Shown here one piece after another: positions 27,108 through 37,817 of a stretch of DNA of 64,000 nt. The position numbers were made by a program, and so were the translations under genes. The DNA comes from Treponema sp. (GTDB lineage: Bacteria; Spirochaetota; Spirochaetia; Treponematales; Treponemataceae). How positions within the stretch are numbered: the stretch's first letter is position 1; every line of letters starts with the position of its first letter. The notes beneath the pieces were generated by a model, which ran no database searches, was not told the DNA's origin, and saw only the letters and a list, made by a program, of their open reading frames with translations. Location of the stretch: positions 1 through 64,000 of the forward strand of contig JAILLQ010000020.1 of assembly GCA_024693045.1 (NCBI GenBank), read 5' to 3'.

Positions 27108-29657
27108 ATGTCAAAGTATCCATTCGAATCCATTGAACCAAAATGGCAGAAATATTGGGACGAACACAAAACTTTCAAGGCAGAAGAAGACCCTTCTTAC
27201 CCTGAAAACAAACGCATGTATGTTCTTGATATGTTCCCATATCCATCAGCAGCAGGTTTGCATGTAGGACACCCAGAAGGCTACACTGCAACAGATATTT
27301 ACTGCCGCTACCTGCGCATGAACGGTTACAATGTACTTCATCCTATGGGATACGATGCATTTGGTCTTCCTGCAGAAAACTATGCAATTAAAACAGGAAC
27401 ACACCCAAAAACTACTACAAACGCAAATATCGAACACTTTACCCAGCAGATTAAGTCACTCGGCTTCAGCTATGACTGGGATCGTTGTGTTTCTACCTGC
27501 GAACCAGAATATTACAAGTGGACTCAGTGGATTTTCCTTCAGCTTTACAAAAAGGGACTGGCTTACGAAGCACAGACACCAATCAACTGGTGCCCTAGCT
27601 GTATGACAGGTCTTGCAAACGAAGAAGTAAAAGACGGAAAATGCGACCGCTGTGGCGCAGAAGTTACTCATAAAACAATCCGCCAGTGGATTTTAAAAAT
27701 CACAGATTACGCTGACCGCCTGGACAAAGATCTTGAAAGCTTAGACTGGCCAGAAAGCGTAAAACTTATGCAGCACAACTGGATTGGAAAATCAACAGGT
27801 GCAGAAGTTACCTTCACCGTTGCAGACAAAGATGGAAAGGCTACAGACCAGAAACTTACTGTCTACACTACTCGCTGTGACACACTTTTTGGGGCTACAT
27901 ACATGGTAGTAAGCCCTGAACACAAAATCGTTCCTTCAATTACAAGCCCAGAACAAAAAGCTGCTGTAGAAGCATATCTTGAAGCTGCAGCAAAAAAGAG
28001 TGACCTTGAAAGAACTGACTTAAACAAGGACAAAACAGGTGTATTCAGTGGAAGCTATGCAATCAACCCTGTAAACGGAAAACTCATTCCTATCTGGATT
28101 GCAGACTATGTTTTGATTTCTTACGGAACTGGTGCAATCATGGCCGTTCCAGCTCATGACACAAGAGACTGGGAATTTGCAAAGAAGTTTAATCTTCCAA
28201 TCATCGAAGTATTAAAAAGCCAAGTTGATGTTCAGACTCAGGCCTGGACAGAAGACGGCGTACATGTAAACTCAGAATTCCTTGACGGTTTGAACAAGGC
28301 CGACGCAATTGCAAAAATGCTGGAATTCCTTGAAGAAAAGAAAATCGGCCGCAAGGCAATCAACTATAAACTCCGCGACTGGGTATTCAGCCGCCAGCGC
28401 TACTGGGGAGAACCAATTCCACTCGTTCACTGTCCACACTGTGGAACAGTTCCTGTACCAGAAGAAGAACTTCCTCTTAAGCTGCCTGAAGTAAAGAGCT
28501 ATCAGCCAACTGGTACTGGAGAAAGCCCTCTTGCAGCAATCGATTCATGGGTAAACTGCAAGTGTCCTAAGTGTGGTGCAGATGCAAAGCGCGAAACAAA
28601 CACTATGCCACAGTGGGGTGGAAGCTGCTGGTACTATCTTAGATACATCGACCCTAAAAACGAAAAAGCCTTCTGTTCAACAGAAAAAGAAAAATACTGG
28701 ATGCCGGTTGACCTTTACATCGGTGGAGCAGAACACGCTGTTCTTCACCTCTTATATGCCCGCTTCTGGCACAAGGTTCTCTACGATTTAGGAGTTGTAA
28801 GCACAAAAGAACCATTCCAGCGCCTTGTAAACCAGGGAATGATTACTTCATTCGCCTTCCAGAGAAAAAACAAAACTCTTGTTCCGGTTGATGAAGTTGA
28901 ACAGAGAGAAGACGGTGCTTACTACGAAAAAGCAACAAACGAAAAACTTGAACAGATTGTTGCAAAAATGTCTAAGTCTCTCAAAAACGTTGTAAATCCT
29001 GACGACGAAATAAAGGCCTACGGAGCTGACTCTGTGCGCATGTACGAAATGTTCATGGGTCCTCTTACAATGAGTAAACCTTGGTCAACACAGGGAATCG
29101 TTGGTATTCACCGCTTCCTTGAAAGAGTTTGGGCAATCTCGGAAAAACCTATGGCCGACATTGATTTGAACGGAACCCTTGACGACAAACTCAAGAGTGC
29201 ACGCAAGGTATTTGCCCAGACAATCAAAAAGGTAACTGAAGATACTGCAACATTAAACTTTAACACAGCTATCAGCCAGATGATGATTTTTATAAATGAG
29301 CTTAGTAAGCTAGAAACAATTCCAACAGCTATTTGGACTGATTTTGTAAAAGTTCTTTCACCATACGCTCCTCACCTTTGTGAAGAACTCTGGGAAAAAC
29401 TCGGAAACAAAGAATCTATCGCCTATGTTCAGTGGCCAAAGGCAAACGATGCATGGACAGTTGATTCAGAAAAGACTATCGTCGTTATGGTCAACGGCAA
29501 ACTCCGCGGCAAGTTCCAGGCTGCAAGTGGTACTTCTGATGAAGAACTTGTAAAAGCTGCAAAAGCAAATGAAGATGCTAAGAAATTTATCGACGGGAAA
29601 GAAATTGTAAAACAGATTGTCGTAAAAGATAAACTTGTAAACTTCGTTGTTAAATAA
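27108..29657 (+). CDS. leuS: Leucyl-tRNA synthetase
   Basis: This encodes 849 residues, a normal length for bacterial LeuRS. The class I signature HVGH is at residues 52-55 in [12 protein letters not shown], and KMSKS is near 620. The CP1 editing domain occupies about 225-420, with [19 protein letters not shown] and [15 protein letters not shown] motifs that hydrolyse mischarged tRNA. Cysteine pairs near 165 (CPSC, CDRCG) and 445-500 (CPHCG, CPKCG) are likely zinc sites. The C-terminal domain ends in [10 protein letters not shown] and INFVVK-like sequence. The gene is monocistronic, with its own promoter and a terminator just after the stop. Confidence 0.97.
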   Translation: MSKYPFESIEPKWQKYWDEHKTFKAEEDPSYPENKRMYVLDMFPYPSAAGLHVGHPEGYTATDIYCRYLRMNGYNVLHPMGYDAFGLPAENYAIKTGTHPKTTTNANIEHFTQQIKSLGFSYDWDRCVSTCEPEYYKWTQWIFLQLYKKGLAYEAQTPINWCPSCMTGLANEEVKDGKCDRCGAEVTHKTIRQWILKITDYADRLDKDLESLDWPESVKLMQHNWIGKSTGAEVTFTVADKDGKATDQKLTVYTTRCDTLFGATYMVVSPEHKIVPSITSPEQKAAVEAYLEAAAKKSDLERTDLNKDKTGVFSGSYAINPVNGKLIPIWIADYVLISYGTGAIMAVPAHDTRDWEFAKKFNLPIIEVLKSQVDVQTQAWTEDGVHVNSEFLDGLNKADAIAKMLEFLEEKKIGRKAINYKLRDWVFSRQRYWGEPIPLVHCPHCGTVPVPEEELPLKLPEVKSYQPTGTGESPLAAIDSWVNCKCPKCGADAKRETNTMPQWGGSCWYYLRYIDPKNEKAFCSTEKEKYWMPVDLYIGGAEHAVLHLLYARFWHKVLYDLGVVSTKEPFQRLVNQGMITSFAFQRKNKTLVPVDEVEQREDGAYYEKATNEKLEQIVAKMSKSLKNVVNPDDEIKAYGADSVRMYEMFMGPLTMSKPWSTQGIVGIHRFLERVWAISEKPMADIDLNGTLDDKLKSARKVFAQTIKKVTEDTATLNFNTAISQMMIFINELSKLETIPTAIWTDFVKVLSPYAPHLCEELWEKLGNKESIAYVQWPKANDAWTVDSEKTIVVMVNGKLRGKFQAASGTSDEELVKAAKANEDAKKFIDGKEIVKQIVVKDKLVNFVVK

Positions 29658-29662
29658 CAAAT

Positions 29663-29696
29663 AAAAAAAGGTTCAGATTATTCAGAACCTTTTTTT
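29663..29696. terminator. Bidirectional terminator between leuS and the STAS gene
   Basis: A perfect 12-base-pair stem pairs AAAAAAAGGTTC with GAACCTTTTTTT around a 10-base loop. T-runs follow on both strands, so it can end leuS from the left and the STAS operon from the right. Confidence 0.92.
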
Positions 29697-29705
29697 TGTT
29701 TGAAA

Positions 29706-30032
29706 CTATTTTACTTCCGTAACTGAAGTGATTATATTAAACAACTCCTTAAAGCCTGTAGCTAGAAGTTTTCTATCTACTTCATTTGAAAGGGACAGAA
29801 GATAGAGTTTTTTCTTATTCTCTTCTGCATCATTATGAGCAGCCATAATAAGACCTACAGCAGAAGAGTCAAGAACGTTTACATTAGCCAAGTCAAGAAC
29901 AACATTTGATTTTTCAATTGTAGTAAATATTTCATTCTGAATAGACTGAGCTGTGTAAGCATTAAAATCACCGCTTAAAGTAAAAAGAACATAGTCTGAA
30001 CCGTCTTTTTTTGTATATGTTAACTGTTCCAT
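29706..30032 (-). CDS. STAS-domain anti-sigma factor antagonist
   Basis: This encodes 108 residues, all one STAS domain. The phospho-acceptor region is VLDSSAVGLIM, with S56 the likely phosphorylated serine as in SpoIIAA/RsbV. In such partner switches a kinase phosphorylates the antagonist, and a PP2C phosphatase reverses this, freeing the antagonist to bind the anti-sigma factor or another target. The ATG directly follows the stop of the PP2C gene, whose last codons supply the AGGAGG ribosome site. No RsbW-type kinase is in the window. It ends the operon at a strong terminator. Confidence 0.88.
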   Translation of the reverse strand: MEQLTYTKKDGSDYVLFTLSGDFNAYTAQSIQNEIFTTIEKSNVVLDLANVNVLDSSAVGLIMAAHNDAEENKKKLYLLSLSNEVDRKLLATGFKELFNIITSVTEVK

Positions 30033-32339
30033 TTAAACCTCCTCAGAGCCTTCAATATTCTGTACGAAGTTTTCAAACTTTTCAAACTGTTTAATTGCAT
30101 CTTCTGAATCAATATTTCCTAAAGAGTCATACATTTTAGCCTTCATTGCTTCAGCTTCAGCCTTTTCAGAAGCATTAGATTTCAAGTACTTCATTACAAG
30201 AACACTTACATCATCTTCCATTTCGTGTGACATAAATTTAACCAGTTCATCATATTCAAACTGAGCCATACGGTGAGCAGGATACATGGCATTTGCAACC
30301 ATATATCTTTGAATACGTTCTTTACCAAATTTTTCACCACGAAGAGAATGAGATTCAATAAGACCATCAGTACATGCCAAAACAATATCGTTTTTATTCA
30401 ACTTAATTTGTTTAATTGAAATATATGGTGAAATATCTTTTACGAATCCCAGAATATGTCCGCTACCCTGAATTTCAATTACGTTATTATAGGATTCAGT
30501 GTAAAGAAGAATTGCAGGAATACCGCAGTTAATGTAGTACATTGTATCATTTTCAAAGTTTACAATAGCGAACATACCTTCGAAAATTGTACCCTTCTGC
30601 AGATTATCACGGATAAAGCGATTGACCTTTACCACAAGCTGCTTAAAATCATGAGTTTCAGATAGATATGCTCGAATAATCTGCTTTAAAATAACCATGT
30701 TCATAGAAGCCGCAATACCCTTACCGCTTAAATCCCCAACAACGAACATATGGCGGGTATCAGTAAGACGAATCATGTCAACAAATTCACCACCAATATT
30801 GTGAGCTGGAACCATGATACAACCAGCATCCATCTTTGGATTATTCAAAATATCAATGTTATCCTGAATAGAAGTAATAATCTGACTGGACATTCGAAGT
30901 TCTCGGTTTACAGTACCGATAATTTCTTTATTCGAAATATTTCGCATGTAATAACCGAATACGAAGAAGTAAGAATAAAGTTTTTTGAATACGTTTAAGT
31001 CATATTCTTTGTAATGTTCATTATTTTCTTTTATACCAAGTAAAATCAAACCATGAACGTCACGACCTTCATTCAAAATGAAGAAAATATCAGATTTTGT
31101 TTCTGCAAAGAACTTTTTCAATTCAGAACGATATTCAACAAGATTGTTATCAGATTCAATCTGGAATGATGCTACGATATTTCGACCGTCATTTAGGAGA
31201 GAGCGACATAGATTTGCAAATCCGACAAGTTGCTTTGATCTTTTTTGAGAAGCATAAGCCAATTCAAAAGTATCATTACCACCATTTATATATACAGACA
31301 TAGAAGAACTTTCCGCATTCTGCTTAAAAATCTGGAACATATTTTCAGCAATATCGTCCATTTCTCCGCTGTAGTCAATTGAAGCCAGGGCTTTTTCAAA
31401 AGCAAGCGCATAATCAGAAGAGTGACCTAATTTAGAACGTGAAATTATAAGGCTAATAGAATTGATTACAAATACGATTGCCGCAGCACCAACAAAGGTT
31501 GCAATAATAAATACAAGTTTGCTGGCTTGTGTCAAAGGATAGAGGAACATAAATAATCCACCCATGACAACTGCCGGTAAAAAGTAAAGGGAAATAGATT
31601 TAACGGTAAAAGATACAATGCTTCGGCCTGACGGAGCGGAATTCATTTTTGCACCGTAAATAAAAATTACGAACATTGGTATATAAATTCCGTAGTGAAG
31701 AACAGAGAAAGCTGAAACATATCTTGTTGCCAAATCCAGACAGAAAGACAAAAACCACATTGATAAAAGTGCCATTACATAAATATAACCCTTATACCGT
31801 TCAAGCTTCGTCGCAGTTCTTTCGTTCTGCAAAAGCATTACCAGAGCCATAAAAGAAGGAATCACATATTTTAGAAGAATGTTATAGAGAGTGACCCAAG
31901 TCCATGGGAAATACTTTCTAGTGAGCCCTGAAAAAATATAAGCGGAATTAATTTCAATACCGTTTACATCAGAGATTCTTACATTCTTAAAATTAATCAT
32001 TACCAGGAATAAAACTCCAATCTGAAGAAGAGTCTTTACAAAAATTGTAAGAGAAGTAGTGTATTTCCAGGCAAAATATGGAAGAGAAAAGGCCATATTT
32101 AAAAGCATACAACCTTCAAGAACAAAGCAAAACTTTACCAATGTAGAAAACAACATAGCAGTTGTTTTTCCCTGCAATGAAATTACCAGCGTAAAGAAAC
32201 ATACATTGATGGCCATGAGCATCAAGTTTGAAATAACAGGATTACTTCCACCTTCGTAGACATTTTCCTTTTTTTCTACGCTAATAGTTTCATATATTAA
32301 AAAAAGTGCAAAGAATAAATTAATAACAAGAAAAATCAT
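30033..32339 (-). CDS. Membrane PP2C (SpoIIE/RsbU-type) phosphatase
   Basis: This encodes 768 residues. About eight hydrophobic helices fill residues 1-300, giving a 7TM-like sensor, followed by a GAF-like segment (310-460) and a SpoIIE-type PP2C domain (490-710). Metal-binding aspartates are in VGDLSGKGIAASMNMV, CTDGLIESHS and MEDDVSVLVMKYL. A 50-residue coiled-coil tail rich in Glu and Lys ends the protein. The predicted role is to dephosphorylate the STAS protein encoded next, in response to a signal sensed in the membrane. The gene starts right after a second PP2C gene. Confidence 0.87.
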   Translation of the reverse strand: MIFLVINLFFALFLIYETISVEKKENVYEGGSNPVISNLMLMAINVCFFTLVISLQGKTTAMLFSTLVKFCFVLEGCMLLNMAFSLPYFAWKYTTSLTIFVKTLLQIGVLFLVMINFKNVRISDVNGIEINSAYIFSGLTRKYFPWTWVTLYNILLKYVIPSFMALVMLLQNERTATKLERYKGYIYVMALLSMWFLSFCLDLATRYVSAFSVLHYGIYIPMFVIFIYGAKMNSAPSGRSIVSFTVKSISLYFLPAVVMGGLFMFLYPLTQASKLVFIIATFVGAAAIVFVINSISLIISRSKLGHSSDYALAFEKALASIDYSGEMDDIAENMFQIFKQNAESSSMSVYINGGNDTFELAYASQKRSKQLVGFANLCRSLLNDGRNIVASFQIESDNNLVEYRSELKKFFAETKSDIFFILNEGRDVHGLILLGIKENNEHYKEYDLNVFKKLYSYFFVFGYYMRNISNKEIIGTVNRELRMSSQIITSIQDNIDILNNPKMDAGCIMVPAHNIGGEFVDMIRLTDTRHMFVVGDLSGKGIAASMNMVILKQIIRAYLSETHDFKQLVVKVNRFIRDNLQKGTIFEGMFAIVNFENDTMYYINCGIPAILLYTESYNNVIEIQGSGHILGFVKDISPYISIKQIKLNKNDIVLACTDGLIESHSLRGEKFGKERIQRYMVANAMYPAHRMAQFEYDELVKFMSHEMEDDVSVLVMKYLKSNASEKAEAEAMKAKMYDSLGNIDSEDAIKQFEKFENFVQNIEGSEEV

Positions 32340-32340
32340 A

Positions 32341-33732
32341 TCAGCCTACCTTAACAACCATCATTGTAATATCATCATGAAGACGCTTATCGCCGTTATA
32401 TCGCATAATCAAATCAACAACTGCATCGACAAATTGCTGAGGGGTTTTTGAAGCACTTTCAGTGAGTGTATTCTTAAACAAATCTGTATCACCAAGCTCA
32501 ATTCCGTCTTCATCCATAACTTCAGAAACACCATCAGTTGCAAGCAAAATGGTATCACCTCGGAATAACCTCTGTTCGCTAACAGATACATCATCCATAT
32601 CAATAATACCAACAAGACTTGCATTAGAAGCTAGACTCTTAATTCTGTAACCATCTGGAGCTCTGGTTAAAATAATTGGGTCTGACATAGAAGCGTTGAT
32701 GTAAGAGATTTTCATTGCATCTGTATCAACAATTCCCAGGAAGAGAACGGTATATTTATCCTGAAGGTGCATATTTTTGATTGCTTTATCTACGGCCTTT
32801 ATCAAGCCCACAAGATCATTTTTATTTTCGATAATTTTTACTGTATTCATTACAAGACCCATGATAAGGGCAGCCGGAAGACCTTTACCAGATACGTCCC
32901 CAAGCATAAGAAGAGTCCTGCTGGAATCAATAGGAAGAACAGTATAATAGTCACCCGATACGTTTACTAAAGGGCGGTAATAAGCGGCAATCTTAAGATG
33001 TGGAATATCAGGCATTTTGTGAGGAAGGAAGGAAACCTGAACTTCTGCAAGCTGTTCCCATTCCTTTGTTAGAGAAGAAATTTCAGAAAGGTTTGCAATA
33101 ATCTTGGTACGGTCGAAGAAACGGCAAAACTCTTCATAAAACTTTGAATAAATATTTAAGTCAAAAAGACGTGTATATCTATTAAAGATAAAACAGTGGA
33201 TACCATTATAACAGATAAAAAAACCTCTGGCCTTTTTACAATCCGAAACCAGACCTAATTTTTCTCCCAAAAAGTAAAAACCATCTTTCCAAGAAAGTTC
33301 AAAATTCAAAGAAAGCTTTTCGCGAACTTCCGGATATGAAGAAATTCTGTTAGGGCTGTTATAAAGTACATAATTCTTCTGTCGGTCGACTAACAAAATA
33401 GAACAGTCTGCCTTGATTTCGAGAATTTCAGCAAAAGTTTTATACAAATCGTCGTAAGAATAACAGAAGCGTAGCCTATCAATAAATTCGTCCAGATAAG
33501 CAGTTTCACCTGATTCGAGGTACTTCTTTTGTAATTTTTTATTTACCTGGCTGTTAATTACCGAGCCGGAAATCAAAAAAACCAAAAAAACTAAAGCCGG
33601 AACACCAGCCAAAATTACTGGTGAAGTATTAGCGGCATATCTTTCCAATAAAAAAAGGGAAATAAATACCGATAGAAGCAAAACTAGTCCATTTACTAAA
33701 ATAAAGGCTTCTTTTTTTCGGGTTTTGTACAT
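32341..33732 (-). CDS. PP2C (SpoIIE/RsbU-type) phosphatase with two membrane helices
   Basis: This encodes 463 residues from the ATG at 33732; AGAGG lies just upstream and rules out the GTG two codons earlier. Two membrane helices (about 9-30 and 37-58) are followed by a GAF-like region (70-210), a short coiled coil and a PP2C domain (240-463) with ISGDYY-like VSGDYYTVLPI, LGDVSGKGLPAALIM, ATDGVSEVMDE and HDDITMMVV. It is the first gene of the operon and the second phosphatase for one STAS protein, so two inputs may converge. A TATAAT box lies at 33770-33765. Confidence 0.87.
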   Translation of the reverse strand: MYKTRKKEAFILVNGLVLLLSVFISLFLLERYAANTSPVILAGVPALVFLVFLISGSVINSQVNKKLQKKYLESGETAYLDEFIDRLRFCYSYDDLYKTFAEILEIKADCSILLVDRQKNYVLYNSPNRISSYPEVREKLSLNFELSWKDGFYFLGEKLGLVSDCKKARGFFICYNGIHCFIFNRYTRLFDLNIYSKFYEEFCRFFDRTKIIANLSEISSLTKEWEQLAEVQVSFLPHKMPDIPHLKIAAYYRPLVNVSGDYYTVLPIDSSRTLLMLGDVSGKGLPAALIMGLVMNTVKIIENKNDLVGLIKAVDKAIKNMHLQDKYTVLFLGIVDTDAMKISYINASMSDPIILTRAPDGYRIKSLASNASLVGIIDMDDVSVSEQRLFRGDTILLATDGVSEVMDEDGIELGDTDLFKNTLTESASKTPQQFVDAVVDLIMRYNGDKRLHDDITMMVVKVG

Positions 33733-33764
33733 ATACACCTCTTGTAGTTATAATTAGACAATCA

Positions 33765-33770
33765 ATTATA
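33765..33770 (-). promoter_or_regulatory. -10 box of PP2C-PP2C-STAS operon
   Basis: A consensus TATAAT on the minus strand ends 32 bases before the ATG at 33732. The -35 region 17 bases upstream is poor (TTTCAA-like), so the promoter may depend on an activator. Confidence 0.4.
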
Positions 33771-33826
33771 ACATACATCGGCATATATTGAAAAAAAAAT
33801 GAGTTTTATTAACAGAGCAAAATAAC

Positions 33827-34969
33827 CTAGAGGGAAGAAAGATTCATCAATTTAGGATTTGTTGATGGATTTTCCATTTCTATATATTGCTGTAAAAGAT
33901 TCTTCTGTGTAGAGGAAATTCTCTGAGGAATCTGAACCATAATCTTAATGTACAAGTCTCCTCTCTTTCCAGGATATCCAGTATAAGGGACACCTTCTCC
34001 TTTTACCCTAAGAAGTTTTCCTGAAGAAGTACCAGAAGGAATTTTTATAGAAATCTTTTTGCCATCTAAGGAGTCGATTGTAATATCTGCACCAAGAATA
34101 GCCTGAGTAAAAGAAACAGGAACCGCACAGTACAAATCCTGACCATCCCGTTCAAAGAGAGGATGCTGATCCACATGAAGGATTACAATCAAATCCCCAG
34201 CAGGTCCACCATTTTCTCCTGCATCACCCTGATGGGCAAGAGCAAAACGTTTTCCGTCATCAACACCGGCTGGAATTGTAAATGAAATCTTCTTGGCCTT
34301 TTCCTGTACACCCCTACCCCTACAATCTGGACATGGTTTTTCGATTATAGTTCCTGTTCCATTACAATCAGGACAAGGCTGCTGAACTGCAAAGAAACCT
34401 GCACTACGATGAATCTGACCTGTTCCATTACATGTTGGACAAGTTCTCTTGCTTGAGCCAGCAGCACAGCCACTACCCTTACAAGTTTCACAAGTTTCAT
34501 TATGTTTAAATCTGATATCTGCTTTTGTGCCAAAAACAGCATCTTTAAAAGAAACATTTAGGTCATAACGTAAACTAGCACCTTCCTGAGGACCAGATCT
34601 TCTTCTTGAGCCTCCACGAGATGAACCGCCACCGAAGATATTGTCAAAAATATCACCGAAACCGCCGCCCATTCCACCAAAAAGGTCTGAAAAATCATGG
34701 AAAGCGTGAGAGTACTGAGCTCCACCGCCACCACCATTCATTCCGTCGACACCGGCAAATCCATACTGATCATAGAGAGGTCTTTTTTTATCATCTGAAA
34801 GGACTTCATACGCTTCTGTTGCTTCACGGAATTTTTCTTCAGCAGTTTTATCTCCAGGATTTCTATCCGGGTGATATTTTACAGCCATTTTTCGATATGC
34901 TTTTTTAATCTCTTCCTCTGAAGCCCCTTTCTGGAGACCTAAAACTTCATAATAATCACGCTTTGCCAT
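33827..34969 (-). CDS. dnaJ: Chaperone protein DnaJ
   Basis: This encodes 380 residues with the complete type I Hsp40 layout: a J domain with [10 protein letters not shown] near 32-41 that carries the HPD motif, a Gly/Phe-rich stretch (75-120), four zinc-binding repeats ([32 protein letters not shown], about 154-213) and the C-terminal substrate-binding domains. It stimulates DnaK ATPase and delivers unfolded clients. It lies downstream of dnaK but behind a strong terminator, so it probably has separate or reduced expression. The start has an AAGG site. Confidence 0.96.
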   Translation of the reverse strand: MAKRDYYEVLGLQKGASEEEIKKAYRKMAVKYHPDRNPGDKTAEEKFREATEAYEVLSDDKKRPLYDQYGFAGVDGMNGGGGGAQYSHAFHDFSDLFGGMGGGFGDIFDNIFGGGSSRGGSRRRSGPQEGASLRYDLNVSFKDAVFGTKADIRFKHNETCETCKGSGCAAGSSKRTCPTCNGTGQIHRSAGFFAVQQPCPDCNGTGTIIEKPCPDCRGRGVQEKAKKISFTIPAGVDDGKRFALAHQGDAGENGGPAGDLIVILHVDQHPLFERDGQDLYCAVPVSFTQAILGADITIDSLDGKKISIKIPSGTSSGKLLRVKGEGVPYTGYPGKRGDLYIKIMVQIPQRISSTQKNLLQQYIEMENPSTNPKLMNLSSL

Positions 34970-35008
34970 AAATGAACCTTATAAATACAAACTAATTAGC
35001 ATATTATC

Positions 35009-35050
35009 AAAAAACTCCCCCGTCTGCAATTCCTCGCATAAGGGGGAGTT
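35009..35050 (-). terminator. Rho-independent terminator between dnaK and dnaJ
   Basis: AACTCCCCC pairs with GGGGGAGTT over nine base pairs (35013-35021 with 35042-35050). On the minus strand the right arm runs into TTTTTT. It begins 22 bases after the dnaK stop. Confidence 0.88.
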
Positions 35051-35071
35051 CTAAACCAGGAAACTTACTGA

Positions 35072-37027
35072 TTATTTGTCGTCCTGAACTTCAAAGTCAA
35101 CATCATCGGCACCGCCTTTATTAAACTTTGAGTCATTTGCAGAATTTGCACCTGCATCAGCTCCTGCATTACCAGCAGCATCAGGTCCTGGCTGAGCACC
35201 AGCTGCACCTGCTCCCTGCTGCTTATACATTTCTTCAGCCATCTTGTAAGAAGCCTGCTTTAATTCTTCACTCTTAGCCTTAATTTCAGCTGTATTATCA
35301 CTTTCAAGAGCTTTTTTAAGAGCAGCAACTGCATCTTCAATTTTCTGCTTATCTGCATCAGAAATCTTATCACCAATTTCCTTGAGAGTTTTTTCTGTCT
35401 GGTAAACCAAAGAGTCACCTTCGTTCTTAGCATCTACGGCTTCTCTCTTTTCTTTATCAGCAGCAGCATTAGCTTCTGCATCCTGAACCATGCGGTTGAT
35501 TTCATCTTCGCTCAATCCTGAAGAAGAAGTAATCTGAATGTGCTGTTCTTTGCCAGTTCCCAAATCTTTAGCAGATACATGAACAATACCGTTTGCATCG
35601 ATATCAAATGTAACTTCAATCTGAGGAACACCGCGTGGTGCTGGTGGAATACCAACAAGGTCAAAATTACCAAGAGTACGGTTCTGAGCAGCCATTTCTC
35701 GTTCACCCTGAAGTACATGGATAGAAACTGCAGTCTGTCCGTCGGCAGCTGTAGAGAATACCTGGCTCTTCTTTGTAGGAATTGTTGTATTACGGGCGAT
35801 GAGCTTAGTCATTACGCCACCCATTGTTTCAATACCAAGTGAAAGAGGTGTTACATCAAGCAAAAGAATATCTTTTACATCACCCTTAAGAACACCACCC
35901 TGAACAGCAGCACCAATAGCTACAGCTTCATCTGGGTTTACAGCTTTTGAACCTTCTTTACCGAAGATTGATTTTACAACTTCCTGAACTTTTGGCATTC
36001 GGCTTGAACCACCAACCAAAAGAACTTCGTCAATTTTGTCTGTTGAAATACCAGCGTCTGCCAAAGCTTTACGGCAAGGTTCCTTTGTTCTTTCGAACAA
36101 GTCTTCTGTCATCTGTTCAAACTGTGCACGAGTCAATGACTTCTGCAAGTGTTTTGGACCAGTTGCATCAGCAGTAATAAATGGAAGGTTGATATCTGTA
36201 GAAGTCTGGCTAGAAAGCTGAATTTTAGCATTTTCAGCAGCTTCACGAAGACGCTGCATAGCCATTGCATCTCCAGAAAGATCGATACCTGTATCGTTTT
36301 TAAATTCTTTGATAAGCCAGTTGATAACAGCACGGTCCCAGTCATCACCACCAAGGTGTGTATCACCGTTTGTAGATTTTACTTCAAATACACCGTCAGC
36401 AAGTTCAAGGATAGAAATATCAAATGTACCACCACCAAGGTCATATACAGCAATAGTCTTTTCCTTATCCTGATCCTGTTTAAAACCGAATGCAAGGGCA
36501 GCAGCTGTTGGCTCATTGATGATACGCTTTACATCAAGACCGGCAATTTTACCTGCATCCTTTGTAGCCTGACGCTGAGAATCGTTAAAGTAAGCTGGAA
36601 CTGTAATTACAGCTTCTGTTACTGGTTCACCAAGATAGTCTTCTGCAGTTTTCTTCATTTTCTGAAGAACGAATGCTGAAATTTCCTGTGGAGAAAACTT
36701 TTTCTTTTCGCCATTCTGTTCAATTTCTACTCGACAGTCTGAACCATTGTCCAGTACTGTGTATGGAAGTTTTGTAGCTTCGCCCTGAAGTTCACTGAAT
36801 CTGTGACCAATCAAACGCTTAGCTGAATAAACTGTGTTCTTTGGGTTTGTTACCATCTGGTTTTTAGCAGGCTGACCAACAACACGATCACCTTTAGCTG
36901 TAAAACCGACGATTGACGGAGTTGTTCTTCCTCCCTCTGAGTTCTGAATAACAACAGGTTCACCGTTTTCCATTACGGCAACACAAGAGTTTGTTGTTCC
37001 TAAGTCGATACCAATAATTTTACCCAT
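35072..37027 (-). CDS. dnaK: Chaperone protein DnaK (Hsp70)
   Basis: This encodes 651 residues. The ATPase domain begins [17 protein letters not shown] and contains [15 protein letters not shown] near 197 and [13 protein letters not shown] near 335; the linker [14 protein letters not shown] [13 protein letters not shown] is near 390. The substrate-binding domain and helical lid follow, ending in an Ala/Gly-rich tail and a [11 protein letters not shown] terminus, the usual acidic end. It works with GrpE and DnaJ in protein folding. The start has an AGAGG site. No CIRCE element (TTAGCACTC-N9-GAGTGCTAA) is present upstream, so heat-shock control must use another means. Confidence 0.98.
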   Translation of the reverse strand: MGKIIGIDLGTTNSCVAVMENGEPVVIQNSEGGRTTPSIVGFTAKGDRVVGQPAKNQMVTNPKNTVYSAKRLIGHRFSELQGEATKLPYTVLDNGSDCRVEIEQNGEKKKFSPQEISAFVLQKMKKTAEDYLGEPVTEAVITVPAYFNDSQRQATKDAGKIAGLDVKRIINEPTAAALAFGFKQDQDKEKTIAVYDLGGGTFDISILELADGVFEVKSTNGDTHLGGDDWDRAVINWLIKEFKNDTGIDLSGDAMAMQRLREAAENAKIQLSSQTSTDINLPFITADATGPKHLQKSLTRAQFEQMTEDLFERTKEPCRKALADAGISTDKIDEVLLVGGSSRMPKVQEVVKSIFGKEGSKAVNPDEAVAIGAAVQGGVLKGDVKDILLLDVTPLSLGIETMGGVMTKLIARNTTIPTKKSQVFSTAADGQTAVSIHVLQGEREMAAQNRTLGNFDLVGIPPAPRGVPQIEVTFDIDANGIVHVSAKDLGTGKEQHIQITSSSGLSEDEINRMVQDAEANAAADKEKREAVDAKNEGDSLVYQTEKTLKEIGDKISDADKQKIEDAVAALKKALESDNTAEIKAKSEELKQASYKMAEEMYKQQGAGAAGAQPGPDAAGNAGADAGANSANDSKFNKGGADDVDFEVQDDK

Positions 37028-37072
37028 TTTATATACCTCTTATAATAAACTATTTAAAGGGCATTCACCCCG

Positions 37073-37126
37073 CGAGTTTTGCTTGTCAAAACTCGTTGAA
37101 GAATTAAATCGAAGATTTAATTCTTC
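37073..37126. repeat. Tandem palindromes in the grpE-dnaK gap
   Basis: Two perfect hairpins lie side by side. CGAGTTTTG pairs with CAAAACTCG around CTTGT (37073-37095), and GAAGAATTAAATC pairs with GATTTAATTCTTC around GAA (37098-37126). The second overlaps the last codons and stop of grpE. Neither is followed by a T-run, so they are not ordinary terminators. The first resembles the hairpin at 55752 in layout. Confidence 0.75.
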
Positions 37127-37716
37127 GGCACACTTACCATTACCTTGGCATGGCGGATAATTTTTCCGTTTAATTTATAGCCCTTAAGGTAAACCTGTTT
37201 CAAAGTTTCCTTCTTAGCTTTTTCATCTTCAACTCGTCCGATAGCCTCGTGTTCATCAGGATTAAATTCATCCCCTTCCTTTCCGAAACTTGAAAGACCA
37301 TATTTACTTTCAAGCATGTTCACAAGACTTTTATTTATCATTTTTACACCGTCTGCAATAGATTTAGCATCTTTTGCATCTTTAGCGGCATCTACAGTTC
37401 TATCGAAATTATCAAGGCTATCCAAAAGATCTCCAAGAAGAGAAGCATTCGCATAGGAAACAGCTTCTTCCTTCTGCTGCATCATGCGCTTTCTCCAGTT
37501 ATCGTTTTCTGCTGCCTTATAAAGAGCTTCTTTTTTGAGTTCTTCAATCTGTTTTTCAAGTTCAGCAATTTTTTCTTCTGGTGTAGATTCTTTTTCAGGG
37601 GCCTCTGCTGAGGTCTGGTTAGTATCAGTATTTTCAGCAGTTTTAGCAGTTTCTTCTGCCTGAGCATTTTCTGTATTAGTCTGCTCTTCTGCTTTTTTAG
37701 TTTCTTCCTCTGACAT
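37117..37716 (-). CDS. grpE: Nucleotide exchange factor GrpE
   Basis: This encodes 199 residues from the ATG at 37716, seven bases after GAGG; a GTG one codon earlier is less well placed. An acidic, low-complexity N-terminal 50 residues leads into a long coiled coil (50-90) and the beta domain, which has GVKMINKSLVNMLESKYGLSSF, DEFNPDEHEAIGRVED and VYLKGYKLNGKIIRHAKVMVS, all typical of GrpE. It releases ADP from DnaK. Gene order grpE-dnaK-dnaJ is standard, and hrcA is not adjacent within the window. Confidence 0.95.
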   Translation of the reverse strand: MSEEETKKAEEQTNTENAQAEETAKTAENTDTNQTSAEAPEKESTPEEKIAELEKQIEELKKEALYKAAENDNWRKRMMQQKEEAVSYANASLLGDLLDSLDNFDRTVDAAKDAKDAKSIADGVKMINKSLVNMLESKYGLSSFGKEGDEFNPDEHEAIGRVEDEKAKKETLKQVYLKGYKLNGKIIRHAKVMVSVPKN

Positions 37717-37805
37717 CACATATCCTCATTCTTTATTTCTATATATAAATTACTAATTTTGAGAATATGTCGTCAATAAAAATTTAATTTTTTTTTAAAC
37801 TTCTA

Positions 37806-37811
37806 TATACT
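37806..37811 (+). promoter_or_regulatory. -10 box of GH31 gene, leaderless geometry
   Basis: TATACT ends six bases before the ATG at 37818, the same box and spacing as at 14095-14100. The -35 region is weak (TTTAAT). There is no Shine-Dalgarno sequence. Confidence 0.4.
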
Positions 37812-37817
37812 ATTTAT

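Noticed and set aside
34100..34600. DnaJ zinc-finger repeats as a source of the MalG insertion by gene conversion
   Set aside because: Only the CxxCxGxG pattern is shared; surrounding residues and DNA differ, so convergence is more likely than copying.
36149..36679. 176-codon open frame antisense to dnaK
   Set aside because: A shadow of the highly conserved dnaK; the composition is Cys/Phe/Lys-rich noise.
37717..37817. CIRCE element or heat-shock operator upstream of grpE
   Set aside because: No inverted repeat resembling TTAGCACTC...GAGTGCTAA is present; only a TTGACG hexamer with a poor -10 match was seen.
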